This document shows, in pieces, positions 49,301-60,600 of a stretch of DNA of 64,000 bases. How positions within the stretch are numbered: position 1 is the first letter of the stretch; each line of letters begins with the position of its first letter. The notes under the pieces are model-generated. The model saw only the letters and a program-made list of their open reading frames with translations, did no database searches and had not been told where the DNA came from. The DNA is from Neoarius graeffei (taxonomy: Eukaryota; Chordata; Actinopteri; Siluriformes; Ariidae): the NCBI RefSeq assembly GCF_027579695.1, contig NC_083571.1, forward strand, positions 45,495,390-45,559,389, written 5' to 3'. Made by a program: the position numbers and the translations under genes.

Positions 49301-51817
49301 AGAAAAGAAAGAAGATTTACTGCCGTTTTACTTTGTATTTGAGTAAAGTGAATAAATAAATGGTCTGTGGAAAATACATTTAATCCTGGGAACTGCGTGC
49401 ACAGGAGTTTTTGTGTTTACTCCCCCCGGCTGGCTACTTATTTGTCATGGCTGGCTAGTATGAGCCTTAGTGGAAAGCCCTGGGAATGCAGAAATGTCAA
49501 GTTCGATTTTAGATTTACGAACCCGAAAAAAATGTCGAAAAACCGGCGTTAAAAAAAAATTTTCAACCGCACAAACGGCACTCACCCGGCCGGTGGACCG
49601 GAAACAGAACATTTTTTAATAATGGCCTAATGTACTCTTAAATAAAATTCACTGCATACAAAAGTCTGGATAAGCATCTAACATGACCGAATGAACAATA
49701 GTTACATTTAATTCCTTACTATTAATTATTAGCTGATATGTATAAATAGGATGGCAATCTGAAGTGGTTATATTTTGTTTACCACGTTTGACTAGCACCA
49801 TGAATGCTGAGACAGCAAGTTTTGAATTTCAAGCAGAGAGTATATTCATATTTTGTCAATCTTGAAAAAAATCTGTTTCTGCTACCAACTTTTTTGAACA
49901 CAAACCATGTTGTCGGTTCTGTGAAAACCCTTCCCTTTATGAGCTGATGTCTCTAACCCGATAGCTAGTCTCTGGTCTGATGAGCTGCCTTCAGATAACT
50001 GCAACAGATGTCAAAACTGTGACAGGTGAAATGCTGTAATGACAATGCAGTTATGATTATATGCACTTAAATAGCATTTTCACTATCAAGGTGAACTACC
50101 AAAGATCACATTCAGGTAGACTTACTTGTATATTTACATCCCAAATTAAATACTTAAATAAGAGCAAAAATGTGTAAGCAAGCCTTCTTGAATAAAATGA
50201 TTTTTTACTAAAAATTCCTCCACAGGAGCCTTGCCTTCAACAATCTGGAGTCTCTGCCAAAAGATCTCTTTAAAGGGGTGGACACTTTGACAAAAGTGTA
50301 TGTATTAATTTAATGTCCAGCTATACTGTGGACAGGCAGGTTAATGATTGAGCTGATGACAAAACCGTTTACTGTTGTGTGCTGTCCAGTGACTTGCGTG
50401 GAAATCTGTTCATCTGTGATTGCAAACTGAAATGGCTGGTGGACTGGATTTACCACACCAACGCAACTGTAGACCAGATATACTGCAACAGCCCTCCAGC
50501 CTATCAAGGAAAGAAAATCAATGCTCTTACTCCACAGTCATTTGATTGCATAACAACTGGTCAGTTTATTGTTTCATGCGTTGTTCTTTGCAGTCATTAA
50601 ATATATATCCCACGATCTTGGATTCATATTGCAACATTAAACAAGCTTTTGTTTCAGATTTTTCATTGCTGAAGTCTCTCGAGTTCCAGTCCATTTCAGT
50701 GGAGACGTTTACTTCTGGTGGTGACCAGTATGTGGTTTTTGCCCAGCCTTTCATTGGAAGATGTAGCTTTATGGAATGGGACCATGTTCAAATGGAATTT
50801 CGGAATTTTGACAATATAACGAGTATGTGTTTACAGTATAATTAGCCAAGCATGTCTTATTTTATTAAATGTAATGTATATAAGGGACAGTTCTTTAAAA
50901 TTGGAACTGACCTACCACAAAATGATGAGCAAGTCAGGATCTGAAATCCAAATCCCTCACAAGAGATGTCACAGTCAGTATTACTTATTTCTCCAACAGG
51001 CACCTCGACTGTTATTTGCAAACCTCTGGTGATTGACAACCAACTGTTTGTCATAGTGGCTCAGCTATTTGGTGGCTCGCACATCTACAAGCGAGACATC
51101 TCCGCCAACAAGTTCATCAAAATCCAAGATATCGACATCCTAAAAATCCGCAAGCCGAACGATGTGGAGGTATTCCGCTTGGATGGAGAATCGTTCTTCG
51201 TCGTTGCAGACAGCTCAAAAGCTGGTTCTACCACAGTGTACAAGTGGAACGGCAATGGTTTTTACTCACACCAGTCGCTGCATCCGTGGTATCGTGACAC
51301 AGACGTGGAATATCTGGAAATTTCTGGCAAGCCACACCTGATCTTATCCAGCAGCTCGCAAAGGCCTGTCGTCTACCAGTGGAACAGGAGTTCCAAGCTG
51401 TTTGAAAGGCGCACTGACATCCCTGAGATGGAGGATGTCTATGCTGTGAAGCACTTTCAAGTGAAGGGTGAGCTCTATGTGTGCTTAACACGCTTCATTG
51501 GTGACTCCAAGGTAATGAAATGGGATGGCGCCATGTTTGAAGAGGTCCAGAGTGTGCCATCACGAGGCTCCATGGTCTTTCAGCCGTTCACAGTGGCAGA
51601 CTGGCAGTACGCCATCCTGGGCAGCGACTACTCCTTCACTCAGGTGTACCGCTGGGACTCCAAGAAAGGCCAATTCATTCACTTCCAAGAGCTCAACATC
51701 CAGGCCCCACGAGCGTTCTCACTGGTGTCCATTGATAATCGAGAGTTCCTCCTGGCATCCAGTTTTAAGGGGCAAACACGCATATATGAACACTTGATCC
51801 TTGACTTAAGTGATTGA
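39442..51817 (+). CDS. lgi1: Leucine-rich glioma-inactivated protein 1, complete (8 exons, 540 aa)
   Basis: LGI1 is a secreted neuronal glycoprotein that bridges ADAM22/ADAM23 at synapses; human mutations cause lateral temporal epilepsy. Exons: 39442-39623, 40787-40858, 44675-44746, 44867-44938, 50226-50297, 50390-50559, 50658-50822, 51000-51817. All introns are GT-AG and phases join without error; the four LRR exons are each 72 nt. The protein has a signal peptide (~1-24, [14 protein letters not shown]), the LRRNT cysteine cluster ([14 protein letters not shown]), LRRs ~61-156, the LRRCT ([20 protein letters not shown]), and seven EPTP repeats (~215-540) with motifs [25 protein letters not shown] and [14 protein letters not shown]. 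Human LGI1 is 557 aa, so the size fits. High similarity to LGI1 (not LGI2-4) supports the name; which teleost duplicate is not determined. Confidence 0.96.
39657..40545 (+). repeat. ~890-bp polypyrimidine tract (CTT/CTC minisatellite) in lgi1 intron 1
   Basis: Apart from a G about every 20-50 bases (mostly in TTGTCC or CTGCTCC), the + strand is only C and T, arranged as CTCCTTCTTC-type units with a higher-order repeat near 50 bases. It starts ~33 bases after the exon 1 donor. The intron transcript would be CU-rich (a potential PTB-binding and triplex-forming sequence). The long open frames across it are low-complexity artefacts. Confidence 0.95.
41625..41699. repeat. Perfect 36-bp inverted repeat with 3-base loop, derived from a Penelope-like end
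   Basis: Arms 41625-41660 and 41664-41699 are exact inverses around AGA. The left arm plus the sequence before it (CTGTGAAGATTCTCAGTCAT) matches the 3' region of the Penelope-like element at 23906-23990. It lies in lgi1 intron 2. Confidence 0.92.
41778..42143 (+). mobile_element. SINE family 1, full length, in lgi1 intron 2
   Basis: From GGCGGCACGGTGGTGTAGTG to ATGGATGGATG, with GTTACA(C/T)TT imperfectly duplicated at the two borders (41769-41777 and 42141-42149). It has a short internal deletion in the CCCCCACAG stretch. Confidence 0.93.
42931..43946 (+). mobile_element. THAP-exon MITE, copy 3 (1,016 bp), least damaged
   Basis: Ends GGCCCTGTCCACACGGCAAC and inverse GGCTACATCCACACGACAAC, with TCA on both sides (42928-42930, 43947-43949). 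Unlike the other two copies it keeps the 7 bases (GCCTCAT) that supply the THAP start codon. A GA microsatellite (43276-43312) has expanded in it. Confidence 0.9.
43552..43631 (+). CDS. THAP-domain first exon with splice donor (partial)
   Basis: The 80-nt exon encodes [14 protein letters not shown] then [13 protein letters not shown] and ends at CACAG/GTGAGA. MPxSCAAxxCxNR…GITFHR is the signature opening of THAP domains (first two Cys of the C2CH finger and the conserved FHR). THAP first exons commonly end at this point. No second exon follows inside the element, so the domain would be completed only if spliced to outside sequence. Upstream sits TACGTCAT and a YY1-like CTGCCATATTGGAT. Confidence 0.72.
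44297..44674. other. lgi1 intron 2, 3' part
   Basis: No repeat recognised. The acceptor before exon 3 is TTTGTGTAAG, with a modest pyrimidine tract. Confidence 0.5.
45753..46459. mobile_element. 707-bp MITE with TAA target duplication, in lgi1 intron 4
   Basis: Ends AGGGGTGTTCACACGGCA and inverse AGGGGTGTTCACACGGCA are perfect over 18 bases, and TAA flanks both sides (45750-45752, 46460-46462), as in PIF/Harbinger elements. Inside both ends the motif CACCGGTGTAA or ACCGGTGCA recurs several times, probably as binding sites. No transposase is present. Confidence 0.9.
46735..47170. repeat. Dispersed unknown repeat in lgi1 intron 4
   Basis: It shares ordered blocks with 36360-37080 (see there). 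Confidence 0.5.
47570..49615. mobile_element. Candidate ~2-kb inverted-repeat element in lgi1 intron 4
   Basis: Left GTTTCCTGTCCACCGGGTGA and inverted right CTGTTTCCGGTCCACCGGCC share TTTCC-GTCCACCGG, suggesting terminal inverted repeats. The interior includes GT microsatellites (47848-47871, 47897-47916) and a GC-rich block with GCCGCACGGCGCATGCGCAG (48940-48958). No coding domain is convincing and no target duplication was resolved. Confidence 0.5.
51000..51817 (+). CDS. lgi1: lgi1 exon 8: most of the EPTP propeller and stop
   Basis: The exon starts after CTCCAACAG/GC and encodes residues 269-540, from [11 protein letters not shown] to LILDLSD. It is open throughout and covers six of the seven EPTP blades. 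ADAM22-binding residues lie in this domain in the human protein. Confidence 0.96.
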
Positions 51818-52545
51818 ATACGGGAGGGAGTTACTGATAAACCAGTGATACTTTCCACTTTGTGGGTAAATGGAGAGAAAATACCGATAAAGCAGTGATG
51901 CTTCCCAGCTTGAGAATGGACGACATGGGTACCCCATGCATGCCAATGCTGTTACATAGGTGTCCGCCATCGCTTGAAATCCATATTGTTAAACCAAGCC
52001 ATGCTCTAACACTTCACTAAGTGTATTGTTAACTAAAAAGATTACAAGTTTTGGTGATTATTGTAAACACAGCTACTGAAATTAGAGCTTCTATTTATTA
52101 TCCTGTTTGAAACAAGTAAATATGCTAAATTCAATGTTTACATTTTATCCCTGCTTTCCATTTGTAAACTGAATATATATTATGCTTTTGTAGGATGTGG
52201 GGCCAAACCGGCAAAAGAATTTGATAGGATTTTGAAATAATTTTTATTGATGTTGGTTTGTATGATCTGTAAATGCAACTAAAGACACTGTTTTAATAAT
52301 TAAATCCAGTAATAGTTATGTGATTCTGAATTTTTAATCGACTATACTGTCATGATATTGCTCTACTGGACCAACAATTCTTTGCCACACATGTATTCAA
52401 TTCATGCCTGCATTGTTTGGAAACCAAAGGTCAAAACTGAAGCCATGGTTTTAAACTGAAATAAAAATATAAAATCACATTACATGTATTATTTTCCAAC
52501 TGCAGTGTTTTTCATTTTACTCCCCTTCCCGAAACAATAAAAGGT
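51818..52545 (+). other. lgi1 3' untranslated region (estimated)
   Basis: AT-rich, without repeats. Candidate polyadenylation signals are AATAAA at about 52460 (TGAAATAAAAAT) and about 52537 (ACAATAAAAGG). The true end could be further downstream. Confidence 0.5.
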
Positions 52546-54552
52546 AGCCAGCATGATACTGGGGGTTGATTAGTAGTAACAGCACACGCATTTGTGTTTT
52601 ATGATTCCAAAGCCTTCGGTGTTTCTACTGCATTTCTTAACATTACCGTTAGCTTCCCAGTATCTCAGTTCCTTGCTTTATAATCTGTTAATGTGTCTGA
52701 TCACAGGGTTTGCTTTGAATCTTGGAAAGTTTTAGCATTTTCCTGCGTCTCTGATGCATTGCCTGCCACTCCTTGGATAGTCATGTGTTAATAGGCACAT
52801 ACAATACTGGCTTTGTTGCCATGATTCACTGGCATGGCAAGACAAGTTCATGTAGGATCCATGCTCTGGCCTGAATGTTGTTGAAGGATTCCAGCTCATT
52901 TCACGTTGCCCAGAGCAACGCTTTTGCCAAACTGCCACAACAGGGGGCTGCATCTGCTGTTGTGCAGCAGGGATCTCTTCTTTTCAGGGATAATACTACA
53001 TTACAAAACAGTAGGGGGCTACATTTAGCAACCCTTATGCATGCTTGCTGTATATTCTAACATAGATAAATTTTGGCTAAATGATCAGATAAATGTGTGT
53101 TAAGTGCGCGCTGTTCTCCCTTCATGTCCCAAGGTAAAGAAGCATCAGGTTTGAAAACACACACCATCATACGGTAAGGCTCTACTTTTTTAATAGTTAG
53201 ATCTCATCAGCAGTGACCAGCATACCTGCAGAATTTATCCAACTAGTCGTGTAAAAATGGTCACGAACACACTTTCATATTGTGTTTCATTCAAGTAAGT
53301 TTAATATTGTGCACTAGTGAAATGGAATCAGATAGTCCTAAACAAAAGCTCTGCACAGAAATGCCAGAATGTATTTTTTTTTTAACACTTCAGATTTTTA
53401 GTGGCAAACCAGCATGTGCTTTGCTGCAAGGACAGGGACCTTTTTTTTTTTTTGTACTTCATGCCACACATTTCTCTGTTTTGTTTGGTTTGTTTTTTTT
53501 TAATCGTTCTCCCTCTACCTGTGATAAAACCTGAATATCCAACATAACGTATGCTATTGCATGTGGCAATGCGTAGCCATAAAACAAAACAAAAAACCAT
53601 ATATAATTCCTTTCTCGTTATTCTTTTATCAAACACTAAATGCCTTTCTAATACAAAGCAGCACAGAGCAGTCATAGTGTAATGGAATAAATACAAGAAA
53701 GACTATATATGCAGCACAACTGAGCAAAATAAAATGAACTGCACGATCACAACACTTTTCTCCAGTTTTCAGTATTTCTCCAGTGTCGACAGGTTGTGCA
53801 AGTAGAGGGTTTGTACCACTTAATGTAATACTTAGTGCAACAAATCCTTATTATGAAGTCCCCCGTTTCTTTTTTTTTTTTTTTCATGTGGCATCATCAG
53901 CTTCAAACTCTTCCATGGCTTCTTTGAAAGATTGAAATCTTTTTCCTCACTTAATGTAATTTAAAAAAAAAAAATCAAAAGTTAAAGAACAACTCAAATT
54001 TTAAAAATGTACCCAAACATTATTCTGTACAGCAATTAAAACATTCATACTACACTTGCAGGATGACATATGCATATTCGTATAGTACAGTCTTTGATAA
54101 ATAGCTGTGTCTCTCTATGTACTAAACTGTACATTTTGAAAATCCATGCTGGTTATTTGGTAGCTCAGTCAACAGAGAAATCATTTAAAATGGCTATTAA
54201 ACATTTCGCAGATTAGCAGAAGTGGATAAAAGGTTGGAATGTAGCTGCGTTCAAAATGCAAATGTACTTAATAACAAAGAAAACTAGTAGCTACAAAGTA
54301 GCACAGCAGAATTTGCATAATACTAACTGGGTGACCATTGTAGCTTTCATTAACGTTTTGCAATGTTGGCATTTTTGATTATGCTATTACAAAGGAGGTT
54401 ACAAATAATGTTTTTTTTTGTGTGTTTATCATCTTCCCCATATTTGCCATAATGTTTTCCTGCACTTAAAGTCATCCCTTCAAGGTCGCTGTTGCACAGA
54501 ATGTACACCAACCCGCTAAAAACTATTGACAGAGTATAACACTTACACTCTA
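52546..54552. other. No recognisable gene
   Basis: Intergenic AT-rich sequence with several poly-T and poly-A runs (53370, 53441, 53870, 53960). The short open frames lack any domain. It may hold additional lgi1 3' UTR. Confidence 0.45.
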
Positions 54553-54969
54553 CAGTGCCTTGCATACGTGTGCACCCATTAGACCTTCTCAGCATACACA
54601 ACTGTAGCCCGGGGGCTCCACAGTGGGGAAAAGTGTTGAGAATTATTTTTAAAAATAAAGGGGGGGGGGGGGGGGGTGTCTTAAAAGGCATGTTTGGGGC
54701 TCAACGAGTGTGTGGCAAAAGATTCCCTGGTCTGATGACACCTAAACTGAACTTTTTGGCCTCGGCACAAAGTGCTACCTTTGGGAGATGCCCAACATTG
54801 CTCATCACTCTGAGAACACCATCCACACAGTGAAACATGGTTGTGGGTAGCATCATGTTGTGGGGATGCTTTCATCAAGAGGGACTGGAAAACTGGTCAG
54901 GGTTGAGGGCATGGATAATGATGCCAGATAGAGACTTCTAGAAGAAAAACCTGTTGCAGTCTACAACTG

Positions 54970-55480
54970 AAGGCCAATTTATGCTGACAACCCAGTCCTC
55001 GCAGATGGCGTCGCAGATGGCGTCTGCGAAGCCCCCCCCTTCGCAGACGCTCTGCGCGCACCTCCCAAAAATTGTGACCACCGCAGACAGCCTCGCAGAC
55101 AAGAGGGCTCTGATTGGTCCACTCTACATCCGCTGTACACGCACTTCCGCTTCCCTACTTTCCCAGTTTGGTTTGTTTTCACGACCGCCATTTTTAAAAA
55201 CACGAGTGAAGATGGAGCAGCACGAAAAGCGGTTGATTGAGGGAGTGAGGAAGTACGTACATCTATACGACTCCAGTTCTAGTCATTATAAGTAACTGGA
55301 GGATAAACACTCCACTAACCACACCCACCAACTACTCCTAGCGATTTCGCGACTTCGCGCCCCCTTGCGTTGTGGCGGTGAATAACATCACGCACGCCTA
55401 TTACTCCCCGCTCAACGATAAATTACGACTGTCTGCGAAAAGCTATCTGCGAAAGCCTTGTCGCAAGAGCATGCAGAGGC
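54970..55480. mobile_element. Candidate MITE with GCAGA(T/C)G-rich ends
   Basis: It interrupts the Tc1 relic. TGAAGGCCAATTTATGC on the left and, inverted, TCAAGGCCTCTGCATGC on the right look like diverged terminal repeats. CGCAGATGGCGTC and TCTGCGAAAGC repeats cluster just inside both ends. Borders are approximate. Confidence 0.5.
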
Positions 55481-55713
55481 CTTGAGACTTGAGATTGGGG
55501 CAGTGTTACACTGGCCCAGCCAAAATCCAGACCTTAATCCAATCAAGAATCTCTGCCAAGAACATTACTGTTCATTGATGACATTCATCCAATTGGACAG
55601 AGCTTTGCCGAGAAAAATTAGCAAAAATCTCAGGATCCAGACCTGCAAAGCTGATAAAAACATACTCAGAAGACTTGCAGCTATAGTTCTACCCAGTCCA
55701 GGTGGGTGAATAC

Positions 55714-56354
55714 TAGTGGTGTCAACAATAATCGATTCGGCAATGCATTGCAATGCGGGACATGGACGATTCAGCATCGATTCGGCAACATGCCAGATCG
55801 ATTCAGCATATTAAAAAAAAAAAAACTTCCGTGGGCATTTCCGGAGCAACATCACAGACATGCGCAGTCTGTAGCTGCATGCCAGTCGAGAGAGCACTAG
55901 CTTAGCAAGATGGCTGAGGCGGAGGAAGAGGACTGCGAGAGACAGGTTATTATTAACGCACCCAAAGCTTGGAAAGCTGACATCTGGGCACATTTTGGAT
56001 TCTACGAGGTTGATGGGAAAGTAGACAAGACCTGTGTGTAAAAAAGAAAGATCTGGTCTCATTCAAAGCACTAAAAAGCTGTAATTTGTTTTCTTTTTCA
56101 TATTTGAAACTCTATAACATTCAATTTTATTTTGTTTAAAACAGGAGTGATCCACACAACAGCCAATAAAATGTTATTCAGTATCTGACTGCTTGTATTG
56201 CCTCATGACTACTGAAAAATTTGCCTTGCTTTCAGTAAAATTTTAACGCATCACAATGCATCGTAGAATCGGATTGAATCGAATTGAATCGAATCGCTAC
56301 CCTCCGAATTGTAATCGAATTGAATCGTGAGGGCTGTGCCAATGCACACCCCTA
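55714..56354 (+). mobile_element. 641-bp hAT deletion derivative, 8-bp target duplication
   Basis: The ends TAGTGGTGT and, inverted, TAGGGGTGTG match in 8 of 9 positions, and GTGAATAC is exactly duplicated at 55706-55713 and 56355-56362. Repeated ATCGATTCGGCA-type motifs near the left and GAATTGAATCG near the right are subterminal repeats. It keeps the start of a BED-finger transposase. Confidence 0.9.
55910..56041 (+). pseudogene. hAT transposase N-terminus with partial BED zinc finger
   Basis: The 43-residue frame from 55910 reads MAEAEEEDCERQVI then KAWKADIWAHFGFYEVDGKV and DKTCV-stop. W-x2-HFGF…K…D…C is the opening of a BED finger (C2H2-type DNA-binding module of hAT transposases and ZBED proteins). 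The second Cys and the His pair are lost after the premature stop, and the rest of the transposase is deleted. Confidence 0.78.
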
Positions 56355-56463
56355 GTGAATACTTATGCAACTAACAATTATTTGGTTAAATAATAAAAAA
56401 AAAAGAAGTTAATTTTAATAAAAAGTTTGTGTGTGTGTGTGTGAATTCTTCTGCAAGGCACTG

Positions 56464-57353
56464 TATGTGTGGCGGCCTGGGAAAACCCTTCACTTGATGA
56501 AACTGTGACATTTTGTACAACAGATAATTTCTCAAATCAATTTTCCAGAATTGAAATATGTGTCTCTTTTGCATTTGTCACAACCACAAGCTACAGCATT
56601 TTAAAAATGGTATTACCCCTAAAGTGATTTAAAGATTCTGTAGCACAGGAGCTTTATAGATATTTTGACAGCCTGCATCTGACTCCATACTGAATTGATT
56701 AGGCTTATGTCCAGTTTGTTCCCCAACAACCTGGCGTGGGTTTCCCAAAAGCATCGTAGCACAAAGATAATCGTTAAATGGTAGAGCGAGCATCACGATG
56801 AACACACTGTCTCCTAGTTAAGATGCTCTTAGCGTTAAGAAGCTTTTGGAAAACCCACCCCCTGATCAGTCAGTGTGTGAGGACATCATACTTTACGAGC
56901 AAGGTTTTAGAAATCTTTAGACAGACTGATTTTTTTTAAACCACTGTATTTATTGCACTAGCTCCTTACCCAACATGAGGCAGGGTTAAAAAGTAAAAGC
57001 ATTATTCATACTGTTTTGGTGAAATATACTGGATTTGTGGTTTCCTAAGTTGTGGTGTTAAAGTACGTAAGCAGAAAAATCAGCTTTTCTTCATTTTTGG
57101 CTGTTTAAGAATTTACCTACAGTAACAAGCTTTCCCAGACCAACACACGTAAAAGTCCATCAGCATCAAAATAATATCACTGACTGGGGCCTATACTGGA
57201 TTGCAAAGGTGATAAAAGTTAATGGAAAAGCAAAACTTACAGGATGAGCACCGCACATTCTGTTAAGGCAGCACCTCGGCTCTAGCCAAACGTGAACCAA
57301 ACTTATCGCTGTTAGCCCACACTGAGCCACATTGTTTCCTTTCTGTTCCCTTG
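56464..57353 (-). other. Probable 3' UTR of the MARK gene, and intergenic sequence
   Basis: No repeat or other gene recognised. The region directly downstream (minus strand) of the MARK stop codon is the likely 3' untranslated region. A possible polyadenylation signal was not fixed. Confidence 0.4.
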
Positions 57354-57696
57354 TCAGAGCTTTAGCTCATCAGCGATTTTGCATGCGATGTTCTTGAAGG
57401 CGATGGAAGTGCCTGAAATGCGCTTAAAGCGCACACCGTTAAGTGAGAGGCGCGGTAGCTTGCAAACCTCCATCTCCCACTGGACCAAGTTGTCATGACG
57501 AGCATCACCATGCACGCAGAAAAGCAGGAAACGCTCGCGCTGCTCGTAGTCACAGCCATTGTCGTCTAGCACTTTGCGGATCTCGCGCATCATGTCGCCT
57601 GGCTCCATGGAAGATGTCGTCTTCATACTCCATGTGAAGCGCAGTGAGCGTGGTTTTGAGTCGCGAGTCTCGTCTTTTGATTCTCCCAAAGTGCTC
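57354..57696 (-). CDS. MARK terminal exon: KA1 domain
   Basis: Acceptor GCTTGACAG/GAGCACT, then 113 complete residues to TGA at 57354-57356. The KA1 fold spans roughly the last 100 residues and binds acidic phospholipids; the [19 protein letters not shown] stretch is nearly invariant in the family. Confidence 0.94.
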
Positions 57697-60600
57697 CTGT
57701 CAAGCAAAGTGCAGAATTTTAATAGGAAAGACTGTCCAACTCACTACTAAAATCTACACAAAAAGTTTTTCCAAAACCCTCACCTTGGCGACTCTGACTT
57801 GCCACTTGCTTCCCCTTCACTTGGAACCCTCAAAAAAACAATCAGAACAAAGAATCATCACGCTCTGGTTCAGTGACGCACAATGCTGTCTGAATTGTCT
57901 GGGAGTCATTCTGAGTCACACATACCACAGTGCTACAAAACAAGACAGGAGCAAGACAATATGCTCAAACAGAACGCACAACAAATGTAGTAATGTCTGC
58001 GAGACAGGAAATGGGAAATCAGAATATTTTGACTGGGTCATCCAGAAGAGATCCACTTCAAATGAATCTAGCAATATCAATATCAAGTTTTGACAAAGGA
58101 GTTTAGGGCATAAGTATGCTACTGTTAAAAGGGGAATATGAAAAATGAAAGGACAGATTGGGTATGTTTAGTTCAAACAGTTTTGGAGAGGCTGTGTGCA
58201 AACATGACTTGGTATATACACAGCATCCCAGAGAGGCTGAGTCTCTCAGAAGTAAAGATGGGGAGGGGTTCACCATTCTCTGAAAAACTGTGTGGGCAAG
58301 TAGTACAACGATTTAAGAATAACATTCCTCGATGTAAAATTGCAAAGAATTTGGGGATCACATTATCTACGGTACATAATATCATTAAAAGATTCAAAGA
58401 ATACGGAGAAATCTGTGCACCCAAGGGACAAGGCTGAAAAGCAACATTGGATGCCCATGATTTCCAGGCTTTCAGCTGGCACTTCATTAAAAACAGACAC
58501 AATTTTATAGTGGAAATCACTGTGTGGAATCAGGAACACTTACAAAAACTTGTGAACATACTGTAGCTCATCACTGCATCCACAAATGCACGTTAAAACC
58601 ATATATAAACAAACAATATCCAGAAACACCACTGCCTGGGCCCAAGCTCATTTACGACGGACCGAGGCGAAGTGGAAAACTGTCCTGTGGTCTAACTAAT
58701 GGAAATTTGAAATTATTTTTTGGAAATCATGGACACCACGTCCTCCAGGCTAAAGAGCAGAGGGACCATCCAGCTTGTTATCAGTGCGCAGTTCAAAAGC
58801 CAGGATCTGTGATGGTATTGGGGTTCAAGAGTGCACATCGCATGGGTAGCTTGCACATCTGGGAAGGCATCATTAATGCTGAATGATATATACATGCTGG
58901 CATTCAGACTATATATCTTTTTCAGGGAAGGCTTTGCTTATATCAGCAAGACTATGCCAAACTGCATTCCACACATAATACAACTGCATGACTCCGTAGT
59001 AAGAGAGTCCAGGTGCTAAACTGACCTGCCTGCAGTCCAGACCTGTCTCCTGTTGAAAACATTTGGCACATTATGAACTACAAAATACAACAAAGGAGAT
59101 CCCAAACTGGTGAGCAACTGAAACTGTACATCAAGCAAGAATGGGACAACATTTCACTTTCAAAACTACAGCAATTGGTCTCTTCAGTTCCCAAACATTT
59201 AGAGTGTTGTTAAAAGTAGAGGTGATGCAACACAGTGGTAAACATGCCCCTGTCCCAACTTTTTTTGAAACGTGTTACTGGCATCAAATTCAAAATGAGC
59301 ATATATTTTTCAAAACAACATTAAAATTTCTTAGTCTCAACATTTGATATGTTGTCTTTGTACTGTTGTCAGTGAAATATAGGGTTTCCATGATTTGCAA
59401 ATCACCACATTCTTTTTTATGTTTTACACAGCATCCCAACTTTTTTGGAATTGGGGTTATAAGTTGAGTACATCAAGTCAGTAATGCCTGCTTGATGTCA
59501 GCAAGTACAGTAAATAGAAAAACTAATTGTGCTACGCTTACTGTTAGCCAGCCAACAACCAAGAAATAAATAAGCTTTTATCATTTATGTAATTTGTACT
59601 TTGACTGAACAATATATGCTCAGCCTATTAACTTTCAGTTTAGTCTCTAAAGACATTCATAAATTCGAGTTAGTTTCATTATGTGTAAACATTTGACATG
59701 ACTGTGCTGCATATTTTTTTGACTAAGTATATATTTGTCTGTGCATGTAACAATCAGACAATTCTGATTTCATTGTACACAGCATTATTAAATTCTCAAT
59801 TCTGATTTTTTTCTTTTCCTAGACAGCAGTCATTTATTAATGCACGTTAATTCTAGTACACTATTGTTTCTGTAGTAACGACTGCACAGGGCTTTCTATG
59901 TTGGATGCACCACATAAGACTAATAACTAATTGATTTAAAAAACGCTATTGTTTAACTGAGAAAAAAACCCCCATATCATTAATATGGTTAAGTTTGGTA
60001 TGGTTAAACTGATTATGTCCCATAACAACAAGCCCCCCAAGTGTTTTATTCCTTATTATTTTATTCTATATCTAAGAGTAAAATGAAAAGAAAGAGCAAG
60101 GTCATAAGTATTGCTTATTACATTAACTATTTCACACAGCTGGCACCATTTACCTGCGGGCAAACTTGGAGGTAATTTTGCTGATGATGCCGGTGGATGT
60201 GCCCCGGCGTGCTGGTGCTAGAGTGCTTGTGTCATGGCAGAGGGTGGGCGAGGCAGGTGGGCCGTTGTAGGTGGCACTGCGGCGCTCGTGTAGCTGCGCT
60301 CCATGGAAGGTGCTCCGGCTAGACGTCCCTCGGGGGAAATGAGTGCGCTCTGGAGTGCTGATGCTGTGATCGGAGGGTGAGGTGGATGGAGGTCTGGCAC
60401 TTGGACTGAGAAAAAGTACAGAGGGGAAATGGTTTATGAAGTCCAAATGTGAACGAGGCATGTGCCATTGTCATTTCCTTATCATACTATCACAATATTG
60501 TGGTGCAAAACAGCACTTTAAAATGGAACTTATATCAGAGGATCTGCATAAAGAAAGTCTTAATTCACATTAAAGAAAGAAATGGCACCACCTGCAGGCA

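Larger units (their letters stand above)
54553..56463 (+). mobile_element. Tc1-like relic family D with two nested insertions
   Basis: Ends CAGTGCCTTGCATACGTG and inverse CAGTGCCTTGCAGAAGAATT are flanked by TA. Coding remnants include SPG-like and DDE fragments (VNTVKHGCG-like near 54826-54845; CPAKIQTLIQSRISAK-like near 55513-55560), all broken. A G homopolymer (54660-54677) and a GT run (56429-56442) have expanded in it. It contains inserts at about 54970-55480 and 55714-56354. Confidence 0.8.
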
